A stretch of 64,000 nucleotides of DNA from Microbacterium trichothecenolyticum (GCF_030818955.1 NZ_JAUTBF010000001.1:2852001-2916000), one strand, 5' to 3'. Shown: positions 39,892 through 48,853, numbered from the stretch's first letter. Program-made: numbers and translations. The notes: generated from the letters alone by a model not told the origin.

Positions 39892-41025
39892 TCAGCCTTT
39901 CAGCGCTTCCGCGAGTTTGACGCGGGCGCCCATCCGCAGCAGCGAGTTGCGGTAGATGCGCGAGCCGACGCCGATGGCGGCGACGCAGGAGGCGATGAGA
40001 ATCAGCAGCGACAGCACCGGCTCCCACCACTGCGCGTCGCCGAGGTACATGCGCAGCGGCATCCCGACCGGCGCCGAGAACGGCACGTACGACATCACGG
40101 TCAGCACCACGGGGTTGTCGTTGAAGAAGATCACGAGGAAGTACGGCGCCATGATCAGCATCGTGATGGGGGTGGTCGTCGCCCCGATGTCCTCCTGACG
40201 CGACACCATCGCGGCCGCCGCGGCGAACAGCGATGCCAGCAGCACGAAACCGAAGAGGAAGAAGATGGCGAACCAGGCGATGGGAGCCCCGAGCGCATCG
40301 AGCACCCCGGCCTGATCCGTCACCGCCAATCCGATCACCGCGACAGCGGCGAGCAGCACGATCTGCGCCATCGCGAGCACCGTGTTGCCGAGCACCTTGC
40401 CCGCCAGGAGAGTTCGCACGGGGATCGCTGAGATCAGGATCTCGACCACGCGCGTCTGCTTCTCCTCCACCACGCTCTGCGCGATCGTCCCGCCGAAGGT
40501 GGATGCGGCGATGAGGAAGACCACGCCGAATCCGAGCGCGATGAAGTAGCGCAGGGCGTCGGCCGCTCCCGCGCCCGGATCGAGCATCTGCACGGGGGGT
40601 GTCTCACTCAGCATCTGCAGCAACGTCGAGGGCACGCTGTCCTTCACCACGACGGTGTAGTCGAACGCGGCATCCGACGATCCGGAGACCAGGGCGGCAT
40701 CCACCGCGTCGTCGTCGACGAGAGCCTGCGCGGCCTGGTCGGAGTCGGCGACCGTCACCTCGACCCCCTCGAGCCCCGACACCGCGCTCTCGGTCTGAGA
40801 GGTGACGGCGACCGGGATGCTGCTTCCCCGGGAATCGTTCGCGGCGAACCCGCCCCACAACACCGACGCGAGTGCGGCCACGATGAGGATCGCGGTGGAG
40901 ATCACGAAGGCCTTGCTGCGCAGCTTCGAGCCGATCTCGCGCTCTGCTACGAGCCAGATGCTCTGCAGATCGCTGGGCGAGCGGCGGGCGCCGCCTCGCG
41001 CGGGAGACGGGGAGAAGGTGCTCAT
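39892..41025 (-). CDS. ABC-2 type transporter permease (NatB-like)
   Basis: A 377-residue membrane protein. One helix near residues 40-62 is followed by an extracytoplasmic loop of about 110 residues and a five-helix block (about 175-365) with the amphipathic EEKQTRVVEILISAIP coupling segment near 200, as in NatB-type exporters. It forms one unit with the ATPase at 41022, which it overlaps by ATGA. NatAB-type systems export sodium or toxic compounds; the cargo is not shown by the sequence. Confidence 0.88.
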   Translation of the reverse strand: MSTFSPSPARGGARRSPSDLQSIWLVAEREIGSKLRSKAFVISTAILIVAALASVLWGGFAANDSRGSSIPVAVTSQTESAVSGLEGVEVTVADSDQAAQALVDDDAVDAALVSGSSDAAFDYTVVVKDSVPSTLLQMLSETPPVQMLDPGAGAADALRYFIALGFGVVFLIAASTFGGTIAQSVVEEKQTRVVEILISAIPVRTLLAGKVLGNTVLAMAQIVLLAAVAVIGLAVTDQAGVLDALGAPIAWFAIFFLFGFVLLASLFAAAAAMVSRQEDIGATTTPITMLIMAPYFLVIFFNDNPVVLTVMSYVPFSAPVGMPLRMYLGDAQWWEPVLSLLILIASCVAAIGVGSRIYRNSLLRMGARVKLAEALKG

Positions 41026-41906
41026 CGGATGACCTCCTTGAAGATGTCGGCGAGGGATGGCCGCTGGGGCGCGAAGCTGGCGACGTCGCCTCGGGCGACC
41101 GCCGTGCGCAGCACGCGCTGGGCGACCCTGTCGTCGGCCGCGTCGAAGAGGGCGTAGCCGCCGTCGAAGTCGAGCACGGTCACATCGGGTTCGTCGCGCA
41201 CCCATCCGGCGTCGCCGCTCGAGACGAGCTCGTAGCGGTGCGTCGCGTGCTGAGCGCGCAGTTCTTCACGGCTCCCGGCCGCTCGGATGGTGCCGCCGGC
41301 GATGATCACCAGGTCGTCGCACAGGCGCTCGACGACATCGAGCTGGTGCGACGAGAAGAGCACCGCGGCACCGGTCGCCGCCTTCTCCTGCAGCACGCCC
41401 GCGACCACGTCGACCGCGAGCGGGTCCAGCCCTGAGAACGGCTCGTCGAGGATCAGCACGTCGGGATCGTGCACCAGCGCCGCGGCGATCTGCGCGCGCT
41501 GCTGGTTGCCGAGCGAGAGCGTCTCGACGAGGTCGCCGAGGCGCTCGCCGAGGCCGAGCCGCTCGAGCAGTGCTGTCGCCTTCTCAGTAGCCTCGGCCTT
41601 GCCGAAGCCGTGGAGTCGCGCGAGGTAGGCGATGTGCTCGGCGACCTTCATCTTCGGGTACAGCCCGCGCTCTTCGGGCATGTAGCCGAAGCGGCGCCGG
41701 TCCTGCGTCGTGAGGGGGACGCCGTCGATGGCGACCGTGCCGGCGTCGCGGCCGAGCACCCCCAGCGCGATGCGCATGGTCGTGGTCTTGCCGGCGCCGT
41801 TGCCGCCGACGAAGCCCGTCAGCCGCCCGGGGGCGACCGTGAAGCTCACGTCGTCGAGCACGCGGCGCCCGCCGTACTTCTTGGTGATGCCGGTCAACTC
41901 GAGCAC
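41022..41906 (-). CDS. ABC transporter ATP-binding protein (NatA-like)
   Basis: A 294-residue ATPase. Walker A is GGNGAGKTTT near residue 34 (with Gly where Pro or Asn is usual), the signature is LSLGNQQR near 129 (a variant of LSGGQ), and Walker B is LILDEPFSGLDP near 150. A C-terminal domain of about 75 residues follows, as in NatA/CcmA-like proteins. The start is GTG at 41906 after GGAAGGGG. The stop overlaps the permease start. A 324-base repeat-bearing gap lies upstream. Confidence 0.9.
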   Translation of the reverse strand: MLELTGITKKYGGRRVLDDVSFTVAPGRLTGFVGGNGAGKTTTMRIALGVLGRDAGTVAIDGVPLTTQDRRRFGYMPEERGLYPKMKVAEHIAYLARLHGFGKAEATEKATALLERLGLGERLGDLVETLSLGNQQRAQIAAALVHDPDVLILDEPFSGLDPLAVDVVAGVLQEKAATGAAVLFSSHQLDVVERLCDDLVIIAGGTIRAAGSREELRAQHATHRYELVSSGDAGWVRDEPDVTVLDFDGGYALFDAADDRVAQRVLRTAVARGDVASFAPQRPSLADIFKEVIR

Positions 41907-42230
41907 GGTGCACCCCTTCCTGTCGATGTCTCCCACGCTAGGGATCGGGCCGTGGGCGCACCTCCGCCCCCGGGAGGGTCGTCGCCTCCGCTGTGCGGGG
42001 GAGTCGGTGCGCACAGCTCCGGCAGATCGGGGCGTCTGCCCGTGCCGGCCGGGCCGGGGCTGCGACCTGCCGGAGCTGTGCGCGCCGGCGAGGCGAGAAC
42101 GCACCGACCCGCACCGTCGGCTCCCGCAGGGCAGCGGAGCGGTCGCCGCGGCCCGCAGGACTCCTGCGCTCCTCTCCCAGACGGGTCAGAGGGCGCCCGG
42201 CCGGGCCCGTTCCACAGGAGACGTGGGTTG
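41907..42230. other. Non-coding gap with a long inverted repeat, 324 bases
   Basis: No convincing gene is present on either strand. The stretch contains the 17-base perfect inverted repeat described separately and an outer GTCGGTGCG/CGCACCGAC pair around it. It must hold the promoter of the ABC operon and the 3' end of the two-component operon, which both read leftwards. Confidence 0.65.
42009..42083. repeat. Perfect 17-base inverted repeat with a 41-base spacer
   Basis: GCGCACAGCTCCGGCAG at 42009-42025 is exactly complementary to 42067-42083. An outer GTCGGTGCG (42004-42012) also recurs inverted at about 42110. It is too far from the response-regulator stop to be an ordinary terminator. Confidence 0.75.
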
Positions 42231-42896
42231 TCAGGCCAGCCCGTGCCGGTGCGCGAGCACGACGGCCTGCACACGGTCGCGCGCGCCGAGCTTCTGCAGC
42301 ACGTTCGACACGTGCGTCTTGACCGTCGCCTCGCCGATGAACAGCCGCGCGGCGATCTCGGCGTTGCTCAGAGCCTCCGCGACCAGCGTGAGCACCTCCG
42401 ACTCGCGTTCGGTGAGCGGCTCGACCAGCGCGAGCGGCGGGGGGACGGATGCCGCGGGCTCGGGCGTCCCGGTCGCGAAGCGCTCGATGACTCGGCGGGT
42501 GACCTCGGGGGCGAGCAGCGCATCGCCGCCGCCCACGATCCGCACGGCGGAGACGAGCTCTTCCGGGCCGGCGTTCTTCAGCAGGAAACCGCTCGCTCCC
42601 GCGGCGAGGGCGGCGAAGAGGTAGTCGTCGCGGTCGAAGGTGGTGACGATCAGGACCGCCGCATCAGAGGCGGGGTCGGCGGTCAGCCGCCGCGTCGCCT
42701 CGAGGCCGTCCATGTCGGGCATCTGCACGTCCATGCAGATCACGTCGGGGCGCAGGGCGCTCGCCGCGGCCAGCGCCTCCACACCCGATGACGCTTCGCC
42801 GACGACCGTGATGTCGTCCTCGAGCGAGAGGATCGTGCGGAAGCCGGCACGCATCATGGCGTGGTCGTCGACGAGGAGCACGCGCAGCTCAGACAC
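42231..42896 (-). CDS. LuxR/NarL-family response regulator
   Basis: A 221-residue DNA-binding response regulator. The receiver domain (residues 1-120) has the acidic pair Asp10-Asp11, the phosphoacceptor Asp56 in VICMDVQMPDMDG, and the late Thr/Lys positions. The LuxR helix-turn-helix is at 155-215 (LTERESEVLTLVAEALSNAE). The GTG at 42896 lies inside the end of the kinase gene (eight-base overlap), so the pair is translationally coupled. Its targets may include the adjacent ABC exporter operon, but no site was identified. Confidence 0.93.
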   Translation of the reverse strand: MSELRVLLVDDHAMMRAGFRTILSLEDDITVVGEASSGVEALAAASALRPDVICMDVQMPDMDGLEATRRLTADPASDAAVLIVTTFDRDDYLFAALAAGASGFLLKNAGPEELVSAVRIVGGGDALLAPEVTRRVIERFATGTPEPAASVPPPLALVEPLTERESEVLTLVAEALSNAEIAARLFIGEATVKTHVSNVLQKLGARDRVQAVVLAHRHGLA

Positions 42897-44151
42897 GCGC
42901 GACCTCCTCGGTGGCGACGGGGACGCGTACGCGCACGAGCCAGCCCCCGCGCGAGCGCGGGCCGATCTCGATCGTGCCGCCGGACACGGCCGCGCGCTCC
43001 CGCATCCCCAGCTGTCCGAGTCCGGCCGTCGTCGAGCCCGCGCGGCCGGTGTTCGCGACCTCGAGTTCGATGGCATCCCGATCGAAACGAACGCGCACGT
43101 CGGCCGTGGCGTCGGGTCCGGCGTGCCGGCGCGCGTTCGTCAGCGCCTCCTGGGCGATGCGGTACAGGTTGACCTGCACGAGGGGCGGGGGATCGTGCGC
43201 GGGCGCGCCGATCACGGCGAAGGTCGTGGGGAGCCCCGCAGCGGATGCCTCGTCGGCGAGGGCGGCGATCGTGGTGAGACCGTGCGTGGTCGGGCCGGTG
43301 TCGCTGCCCGCCGCTTCGCTTCCCGGCGTGCGCAGCGTCTCGAGCAGGTGCCGCAGCTCCTTCAGGGACGTGCGGGCCGAGGCCTCGACGCCGGCCAGCA
43401 CCTCGCGCGACTTCTCGGGGTCGCGTGCGAGCAGGGAGCGTGCGACGCCCGCCTGCACTCCCATGAGTGAGACGTGATGGGCCACGACGTCGTGCAGTTC
43501 GCGGGCGATGCGGACACGATCGAGGGCGACCGCCTGGGCGGCGGTGATCTCGCGTTCAGCCTCGAGCTCGGCCGTGCGCTCCTCGAGGGCGGCGCGCTGG
43601 CGCATCTGCTGGAACGAGCGATTGCCGAAGTAGTAGGCACCGCCGAAGAACAGCGCATTCACGCCGATCATCAACAGCTGGGAGGCGACGAAGGGCGAGA
43701 ACGCCCCGGTCCGCGAGAACGCGCCCTCGACGTTCGGGTCGATGGGCTGCGTGGCCTCCTGGAACATCACGACGAACAGCCACGCGAACATCCCCACGAT
43801 GATCGCGACGCGCACGATGGTCGCGCGCCGACGGTTCGTCTCCCACGCCCCGACCGTGTACAGCGCGATGAACATCGCGATGTTGCCCGCGTAGATCTCA
43901 GGGATGCGCACCGTCACGGCGACGAAGTACGCGAACGACACGATGACGGCGGTGATCGAGGGCCACCGGCGGCGGAACGCGATCGGCACGGCGAGGACGA
44001 TGACGTACCCCACCGCGAGGGCGAGGGAGGCCTGCTCGTCGCCGTACAGGCCCGCGACCGACGACAGCACCGCGCTCAGCAGGCCGCCCAGCAGCAGAAC
44101 CGCCGCGAGCACGATATCGTCGCGCTGTTGCGCGCGGGTGAGTCGTGGCAT
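42889..44151 (-). CDS. Sensor histidine kinase (HisKA_3 / DesK-like)
   Basis: A 420-residue membrane kinase. Five or so hydrophobic segments occupy residues 12-175 and no large external sensor domain is seen, so it probably senses the membrane itself or a small ligand. The dimerisation/phosphoacceptor helix is ARELHDVVAHH with His220. The ATPase domain has QEALTNARRHAG near 333 and a GLGQLGMRERA G-box near 385. The ATG at 44151 has TAGCGT six bases upstream, suggesting a leaderless start. It is divergent from the flavin reductase gene. Confidence 0.93.
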   Translation of the reverse strand: MPRLTRAQQRDDIVLAAVLLLGGLLSAVLSSVAGLYGDEQASLALAVGYVIVLAVPIAFRRRWPSITAVIVSFAYFVAVTVRIPEIYAGNIAMFIALYTVGAWETNRRRATIVRVAIIVGMFAWLFVVMFQEATQPIDPNVEGAFSRTGAFSPFVASQLLMIGVNALFFGGAYYFGNRSFQQMRQRAALEERTAELEAEREITAAQAVALDRVRIARELHDVVAHHVSLMGVQAGVARSLLARDPEKSREVLAGVEASARTSLKELRHLLETLRTPGSEAAGSDTGPTTHGLTTIAALADEASAAGLPTTFAVIGAPAHDPPPLVQVNLYRIAQEALTNARRHAGPDATADVRVRFDRDAIELEVANTGRAGSTTAGLGQLGMRERAAVSGGTIEIGPRSRGGWLVRVRVPVATEEVARV

Positions 44152-44295
44152 CCCCCCACGCTACGACCGTGCCGGCCCGCATGCATCCCCCGCGGGAGGG
44201 AGTCAACCGCCCCCGGGGAATACCCCCGCGTGGACGATGCTTGCACGTGAATGAACTGGGCGCGCAGCGCCCCCGTCATCCCAGAGAGGACCACC

Positions 44296-44868
44296 GTGAC
44301 CGACTACACGATCGGCTACATCGTCGGCAGCATCTCCAGCACCTCGATCAACCGCCGTCTGGCGAAGGCGCTCGAGAAGGTCGCGCCCGAGGGCGTGACC
44401 CTCAAGGAGATCCCGATCAAGGACCTTCCCTTCTACTCGCCCGATTACGACGGGAACTTCCCGGAGGTCGCCACCGACTTCAAGAAGGCGATCGAGGATG
44501 CCGACGGCGTCTTCATCGTGACCCCCGAGTACAGCCGCTCGATCCCCGGCGTCCTCAAGAACGCACTCGACTGGTCGGCGCGCCCCTACGGCGAGGCGTC
44601 GTTCAACGACAAGCCCACCGCCGTCATCGGCACCTCGCAGGGCGGCATCGCCACCGCCGCCGGTCAGCAGCACCTGCGCGCGGTCCTTCTGCACTACAAC
44701 GCCCTCGTCCTCGGTCAGCCCGAGGGCTACATCCAGTCGACCCCCGGCCTGTTCGAAGAGGACGGCACCGTGACCGACGAGGGCACCGCCGCGTTCCTCC
44801 GCTCGATCATCGAGGCGCTCGTGACGCTCATCCAGCGCACCGCGCCCGCCGAGGTCCCCGCGGTCTGA
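44296..44868 (+). CDS. NADPH-dependent FMN reductase family protein
   Basis: A 190-residue flavodoxin-fold reductase. The phosphate-binding loop GSISSTSINRRLAKAL is near residue 10, and the conserved TPEYSRSIPGVLKNALDW segment near 75 is the family signature (PEYN-type). It reduces FMN, quinones or azo/chromate compounds. The GTG at 44296, preceded by AGAGGA, is preferred over an ATG at 44251 that has no ribosome-binding site. It stands alone and ends at a long terminator hairpin. Confidence 0.9.
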   Translation: MTDYTIGYIVGSISSTSINRRLAKALEKVAPEGVTLKEIPIKDLPFYSPDYDGNFPEVATDFKKAIEDADGVFIVTPEYSRSIPGVLKNALDWSARPYGEASFNDKPTAVIGTSQGGIATAAGQQHLRAVLLHYNALVLGQPEGYIQSTPGLFEEDGTVTDEGTAAFLRSIIEALVTLIQRTAPAEVPAV

Positions 44869-44923
44869 CGCTCCCGCACGGCGGGGTCGGGGTGCGCTCC
44901 GTCCCCGCTACACGGTGCGATGA

Positions 44924-44993
44924 GAACAGGGGATGCCACGCACACAGGGCGGTTCTGAGCTTTCGGAGCCTGGTGTGATGGCATCCCCTGTTC
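44924..44993. terminator. Long bidirectional terminator hairpin
   Basis: GAACAGGGGATGCCA at 44924-44938 and its exact complement at 44979-44993 form a 15-base stem, continued by an imperfect CACAC/GTGTG inner stem. It lies between the converging flavin reductase and exonuclease III genes, and the heptamer GGATGCC is again in the arm. Confidence 0.75.
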
Positions 44994-45083
44994 TGGTGAA
45001 CGGGCTCGGGCAGCGCGGGGGATTCGCCAGCCGACGCCGCCCGTCGGCGGATCACCGGGCCCCGGATGCCACCCGCCCGGCGC

Positions 45084-45929
45084 TCAGCCGAAGATCATCG
45101 GGAGGTCGTCGTCGTCATCCGCGCCCGACAGGTCGAGGTCGGCGACGACGGGGACGTGGTCGCTGGGGATCTCGCCCTTGCGCTCGTTCCGGTGGATCTC
45201 GGCGCCCTGAACGGCGTCGGCGAAAGCTCGCGAACCCAGGATGAAGTCGATGCGCAGACCCTCGTTGCGGGGGAAGCGCAGCTGCTTGTAATCCCAGTAG
45301 GTGTAGCCCGTCGGAATGAGGGGACGCACGACGTCGGTGAGACCGGCCGCCTCGAACGCGGCGAATGCGGCTCGTTCGGGCGGTGAGACGTGAGTGGTCG
45401 CCCCCTCGACGACGGTGGGGTCGCCGTTGTCGTCGTCGGTGGGGGCGATGTTGAAGTCGCCCGTCAGTGCCAGGGGCAGGTCGGGATCCTTCGCCAGGGT
45501 GTCGGCCGTGTAGTGCCGCAGCTTCTCGAGCCAGTCGAGCTTGTAGGCGTAGTGCGGGTCGTCGAGCCCGCGACCGTTCGGCACGTAGAGGCTCCACACG
45601 CGCACGCCGTCGACGGTCGCGCCGATGGCGCGAGCCTCTTGCGGCAGGTCGGGACCCTCTTTGCCCTTCTCGAAGCCGGGCATGCCGGGGAAGCCGATCT
45701 CGACGTCTTCGAGGGGCTCACGGCTGGCGATCGCGACGCCGTTCCACTGGTTCAGCCCGTGCGCGACGACGTGGTACCCCGCCTCCTCGAAGGCGGCGTA
45801 AGGGAACTGCTCGGTCTTGCATTTGATCTCCTGCATCGCCAGGACGTCGATGTGCTCACGCACACAGAACTCGACGGTGCGGGTCACGCGAGCACGGATG
45901 GAGTTGACGTTCCAGGTGGCCAGACGCAT
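45084..45929 (-). CDS. xth: Exodeoxyribonuclease III
   Basis: A 281-residue AP endonuclease/3'-exonuclease of base-excision repair. Metal and catalytic motifs are WNVNSIRAR near residue 6, LAMQEIKCK near 30, YVPNGRG near 110, the GDFNIAP loop near 155 and the terminal SDHVPVVADL His-Asp pair near 260. The ATG at 45929 is chosen because the family starts MRLATWNVNS, and because TAGGCT lies seven bases upstream (leaderless type, with the heptamer GGATGCC as the linker). Confidence 0.95.
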   Translation of the reverse strand: MRLATWNVNSIRARVTRTVEFCVREHIDVLAMQEIKCKTEQFPYAAFEEAGYHVVAHGLNQWNGVAIASREPLEDVEIGFPGMPGFEKGKEGPDLPQEARAIGATVDGVRVWSLYVPNGRGLDDPHYAYKLDWLEKLRHYTADTLAKDPDLPLALTGDFNIAPTDDDNGDPTVVEGATTHVSPPERAAFAAFEAAGLTDVVRPLIPTGYTYWDYKQLRFPRNEGLRIDFILGSRAFADAVQGAEIHRNERKGEIPSDHVPVVADLDLSGADDDDDLPMIFG

Positions 45930-45984
45930 GGCATCCAGCCTACTTTCGCGCGCCGACATCACCGTGCGCGGGCGGGTGAGGCAC

Positions 45985-46575
45985 TCAGGGACGGGAGGTC
46001 AGTGCGTCGAAAGCGGCGTGGGCCGTGTGGAGGGCGAACGCCTCATCCAGCGCCCCGGTCCCCGGCAGCAGCGCGCGTGCCAGGATCGGCCCCACGAGGA
46101 GGTCGGCGATCAGATCGAGATCCCAGTCGGTGCGGATCGGCTCACCACGCTCCCGGGCGGCGGTGATGACGATGTTGAGGTTTTGACGACGCCGGATGAC
46201 GAAGGACTCCCCCCACAACTCGCGGATGGTCTCGTCGGTGCGGATGGACTCGAGGAGTCCGGGCAGGTTCTTGCGGAACAAATCGGATGCGAGCATCTGC
46301 ACCTCGTTGCGCTGGAGCGCTTCGAGATCGTCGAGGAGCGATCCGGTCGTCGGAGGGTCGCCCATGCCGAACTTCGACGCGATGACGTCGAAGGCGAGAT
46401 GCGCCACGTTGGGATAGCGGCGGTAGAACGTCGGTCTCGTGGACCCGATCGCACGGACCAGCCCATCGACGCTCAGTTGGGCGTAGCCGGACGTGACCAT
46501 GATCCTCTCGGCCTCGGTGAGAAGAGCCCGCTGGATCTCAGGGTCGAAGGGTCTGCCGATGCGTCGCTCGCTCAT
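45985..46575 (-). CDS. TetR-family transcriptional regulator
   Basis: A 196-residue repressor. The helix-turn-helix is at about residues 30-55 (LSVDGLVRAIGSTRPTFYRRYP), followed by an all-helical ligand domain. AAGAAT lies six bases before the ATG at 46575, suggesting a leaderless start. It is divergent from the AvrD-like gene across an 80-base gap, so control of that gene and of itself is the natural inference. No clear palindrome was found in the gap. Confidence 0.9.
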   Translation of the reverse strand: MSERRIGRPFDPEIQRALLTEAERIMVTSGYAQLSVDGLVRAIGSTRPTFYRRYPNVAHLAFDVIASKFGMGDPPTTGSLLDDLEALQRNEVQMLASDLFRKNLPGLLESIRTDETIRELWGESFVIRRRQNLNIVITAARERGEPIRTDWDLDLIADLLVGPILARALLPGTGALDEAFALHTAHAAFDALTSRP

Positions 46576-46655
46576 GCTGTGATTCTTTCAGCCAGGGGCT
46601 GCGGCGCCGTCCGTCGGTATGGTCTTCCCGCTTGAGATACAGCATACTCCGTAAT

Positions 46656-47558
46656 GTGATAGCTCCCTCGTGGCCAGACGTTCATCCCGTCCCGCTGACC
46701 GCAGGCGGCTTCGAGGACTTTCTGGGGCCGGCGGAGCACCGCTACTTCGGTCACGGGTATCGACGAACACGTTATGACGTGTCATCCACGGGCGCCGGCG
46801 GTGACGTCTCCGCGCGGGTCGAGCCCCATCCGGAGGCGAGCGGAGGGGGTCCGGTGCCGCATCTCACCTCGATCGACGCGATGGTCCTGCCCCTCCTGCT
46901 CGTCGACCGCGCACGCGAGAGGGGGGCCGCGCCCGAGACGCTTCAGAGCGTGACCATCGCCGCGGGTTCCGCGCCGTGGCTCGAACTGGATCACGTGCCG
47001 GTGAGCGTGCACGCGACGCCGGACGGATCGGGACGCGTCATCCGCGCGCGGACGGGATCGTTCCGCACGCAGTTGCGTCTCACACCGACGGTAGCGCGCG
47101 TCGTCGATGACGACACGCCGACGGTCTACGGCAGCGCGTACCGGGACATCGAGGTGCACACGCGGTTGACGAGTGTGACATCGGATGCCGTTCTCGGCAC
47201 GCATGCACCGGACTTCGGGCGTGCGTCGATGCGGGCGTCGGGCATCGACGGCGCCCTGTGGCCGGGGCTCACCGCGATCACCTACGTCGCGATCATGGGG
47301 CAGTTGACCCAGGTGGCGCTGCGTGCCGCGACCGGCCGCGGTCGTCGCGAGACGGGAAATCTCTGGATGCGACGAATGTCGATCGACCTGTCGCAGCGGA
47401 GGCGACCGAGTACCGATGTCGTCACCACCGACACGCGCGTGACAGATCGTCGCGTCGCGCTCCGGCACGACCCCTCGCTGCAGACGGTCGAGGTGCGATC
47501 GACCTCGTCCGAGGGCGTCGTCGCTCTTGCCTCCCTCGCGTACCGGGAGGCCTCATGA
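46656..47558 (+). CDS. AvrD-like protein (putative signal-molecule biosynthesis)
   Basis: A 300-residue protein that I recognise tentatively as AvrD family. The segment FEDFLGPAEHRYFGHGYRRT at residues 19-38 fits the AvrD N-terminus, and the length is near the usual 311. AvrD of Pseudomonas syringae directs synthesis of syringolides, small acyl-derived lactone-like signals. The start is taken as GTG 46656, with CATACT seven bases upstream; a TTG at 46632 is possible. The stop overlaps the next gene by ATGA. The context (divergent TetR, coupled receptor-like domain, bacteriocin operon beside it) suggests a signalling role. This is from memory of the family and needs a profile search. Confidence 0.55.
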   Translation: MIAPSWPDVHPVPLTAGGFEDFLGPAEHRYFGHGYRRTRYDVSSTGAGGDVSARVEPHPEASGGGPVPHLTSIDAMVLPLLLVDRARERGAAPETLQSVTIAAGSAPWLELDHVPVSVHATPDGSGRVIRARTGSFRTQLRLTPTVARVVDDDTPTVYGSAYRDIEVHTRLTSVTSDAVLGTHAPDFGRASMRASGIDGALWPGLTAITYVAIMGQLTQVALRAATGRGRRETGNLWMRRMSIDLSQRRRPSTDVVTTDTRVTDRRVALRHDPSLQTVEVRSTSSEGVVALASLAYREAS

Positions 47559-48127
47559 TCACCCCTGCACAGATGTCGGCGGTGGTGCAGTACTTCCTGG
47601 CGCCAGACCTCGGCGATCTCTCCCCTCGGGGACTGGAGGCGATCCTCGGGCGCCCGGTCTCGTCTTCCGAGATGCGCGCGCTCGTCACCCACATCCTCGA
47701 CGCGGAGAGTGCGAGCATGCGCGGCGTCAAAGACCGTATCGACGGTGAATCGGCTGATCCTCTCGCCCGGGTGGTGGGGGCGTTCCGCGCGGTCGGCGAG
47801 AATCTGGCGACCGACCCGACCGTTCGCGCCGGCGTCGTGATCGCCGGTCGATGGGCGAAAGCACTTCCGGAGAGGCGGATCGACCCGTTCCGCACCTGGG
47901 AGGGGTTCATCGGTGGCGCTCTGCACGAGGCTCAGCAGCGCGGACTCCTGCGTCGGGACCTCGACGTCGCCGACATGACGTGGGTGGTCGTGGCTGCGGG
48001 GCTCGGAGCGAAGGACCTGATCGCGTTCCGGGATGCCTGGACCGACGCCGCGCAGATCCTCGAGCGCACCGTCACGCAGGCGCTGCTGCCGATGCGAGCG
48101 GCGTCGGTCGACGAACGCGGGGGGTGA
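47555..48127 (+). CDS. Receptor-like TetR C-terminal domain protein without a DNA-binding domain
   Basis: A 190-residue protein. From about residue 68 on, PLARVVGAFRAVGENL, TVRAGVVIAG, PFRTWEGFIGGALHEA and RGLLRRDLDVADMTWVVVAA follow the ligand-binding half of gamma-butyrolactone receptors such as ScbR/ArpA. The first 60 residues do not form a TetR helix-turn-helix, and no such domain is found in the other frames upstream, where the AvrD-like gene lies. It is coupled to that gene by an ATGA overlap. It may bind the AvrD product and act as a sink or partner for the full TetR protein at 45985. The assignment to the receptor family is moderate. Confidence 0.6.
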   Translation: MITPAQMSAVVQYFLAPDLGDLSPRGLEAILGRPVSSSEMRALVTHILDAESASMRGVKDRIDGESADPLARVVGAFRAVGENLATDPTVRAGVVIAGRWAKALPERRIDPFRTWEGFIGGALHEAQQRGLLRRDLDVADMTWVVVAAGLGAKDLIAFRDAWTDAAQILERTVTQALLPMRAASVDERGG

Positions 48128-48148
48128 GGCGCGAACCCGCGGACGTGT

Positions 48149-48841
48149 TCAGCGTCGCACCCCCATGGCATGATCGCTCACGGCTGCCCGGGGCGCGCTG
48201 TCGAGCGCGAGGATCCGGTCGCATCGTTCGGCCACGCGGTGGTCGTGCGTGACGACGATGAGCGTCTTGCCGAAATCCCTCTGCAGCTGCAGCATCTCGG
48301 TCACGGCTGTCTCGGCCAAGGCGTCGTCGAGGGCGCCGGTGGGCTCGTCGGCCAGCACCAGCTCCCCGGGCTTGAGAAAGCACCGCACCAGCGCGACGCG
48401 CTGACGCTCGCCGCCCGACAGCGTCGCCACCTTGTCGTGGGCGACGTGTGCGAGCCCGAGCCGCCGAAGGAGGTTCATCGCCCGCTCTGTTTTCGCGCGC
48501 CGGCTGAGCCGCACGCTGTGCAATCCCAGCAGGACGTTCTCCAGAGCGGTCGCCGAGCTGATCAGCGCGAAAGACTGGAAGAGGTAGTTGATGTGGTCGC
48601 GGCGCATCAGGGTCGCGGCGCGGCTGTTGATCCGCGCGAGCGGCGCGCCGCGGAAGCGCACTTCGCCGCCGGTCTGCCGGTCGAGAAGGCCGATGATGTT
48701 CAGCAGCGTGGATTTGCCTGTGCCCGAGCGCCCCACAATGGCGAGGGACTCGCCCTCGTGGACCCGCAGGTCGACGGCATCCAGAACGACACGTGACCCG
48801 TACTGCTTGGTGAGTCCCGAGATTTCGAGGAGAGCGTTCAT
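48149..48841 (-). CDS. Bacteriocin-type ABC transporter ATP-binding protein (lactococcin 972 group)
   Basis: A 230-residue MacB-like ATPase. Walker A is GRSGTGKST near residue 37, the signature is LSGGERQR near 143, and Walker B is LVLADEPTGALD near 163. The segment RRDHINYLFQSFALISSATA near 83 differs from LolD/MacB (usually IGFVFQ) and is characteristic of the small group paired with DUF1430 membrane proteins. It lies 12 bases after the membrane-protein stop in the same operon. It probably powers export of, or immunity to, the bacteriocin encoded at 51169. Confidence 0.85.
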   Translation of the reverse strand: MNALLEISGLTKQYGSRVVLDAVDLRVHEGESLAIVGRSGTGKSTLLNIIGLLDRQTGGEVRFRGAPLARINSRAATLMRRDHINYLFQSFALISSATALENVLLGLHSVRLSRRAKTERAMNLLRRLGLAHVAHDKVATLSGGERQRVALVRCFLKPGELVLADEPTGALDDALAETAVTEMLQLQRDFGKTLIVVTHDHRVAERCDRILALDSAPRAAVSDHAMGVRR

Positions 48842-48853
48842 GGTGGTCCGTTT

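Noticed and set aside
47258..47555. A missing helix-turn-helix for the receptor-domain gene hidden by a frameshift
   Set aside because: All three upstream frames were read. They contain the AvrD-like coding sequence or Arg-rich shadow, and nothing like a TetR DNA-binding domain.
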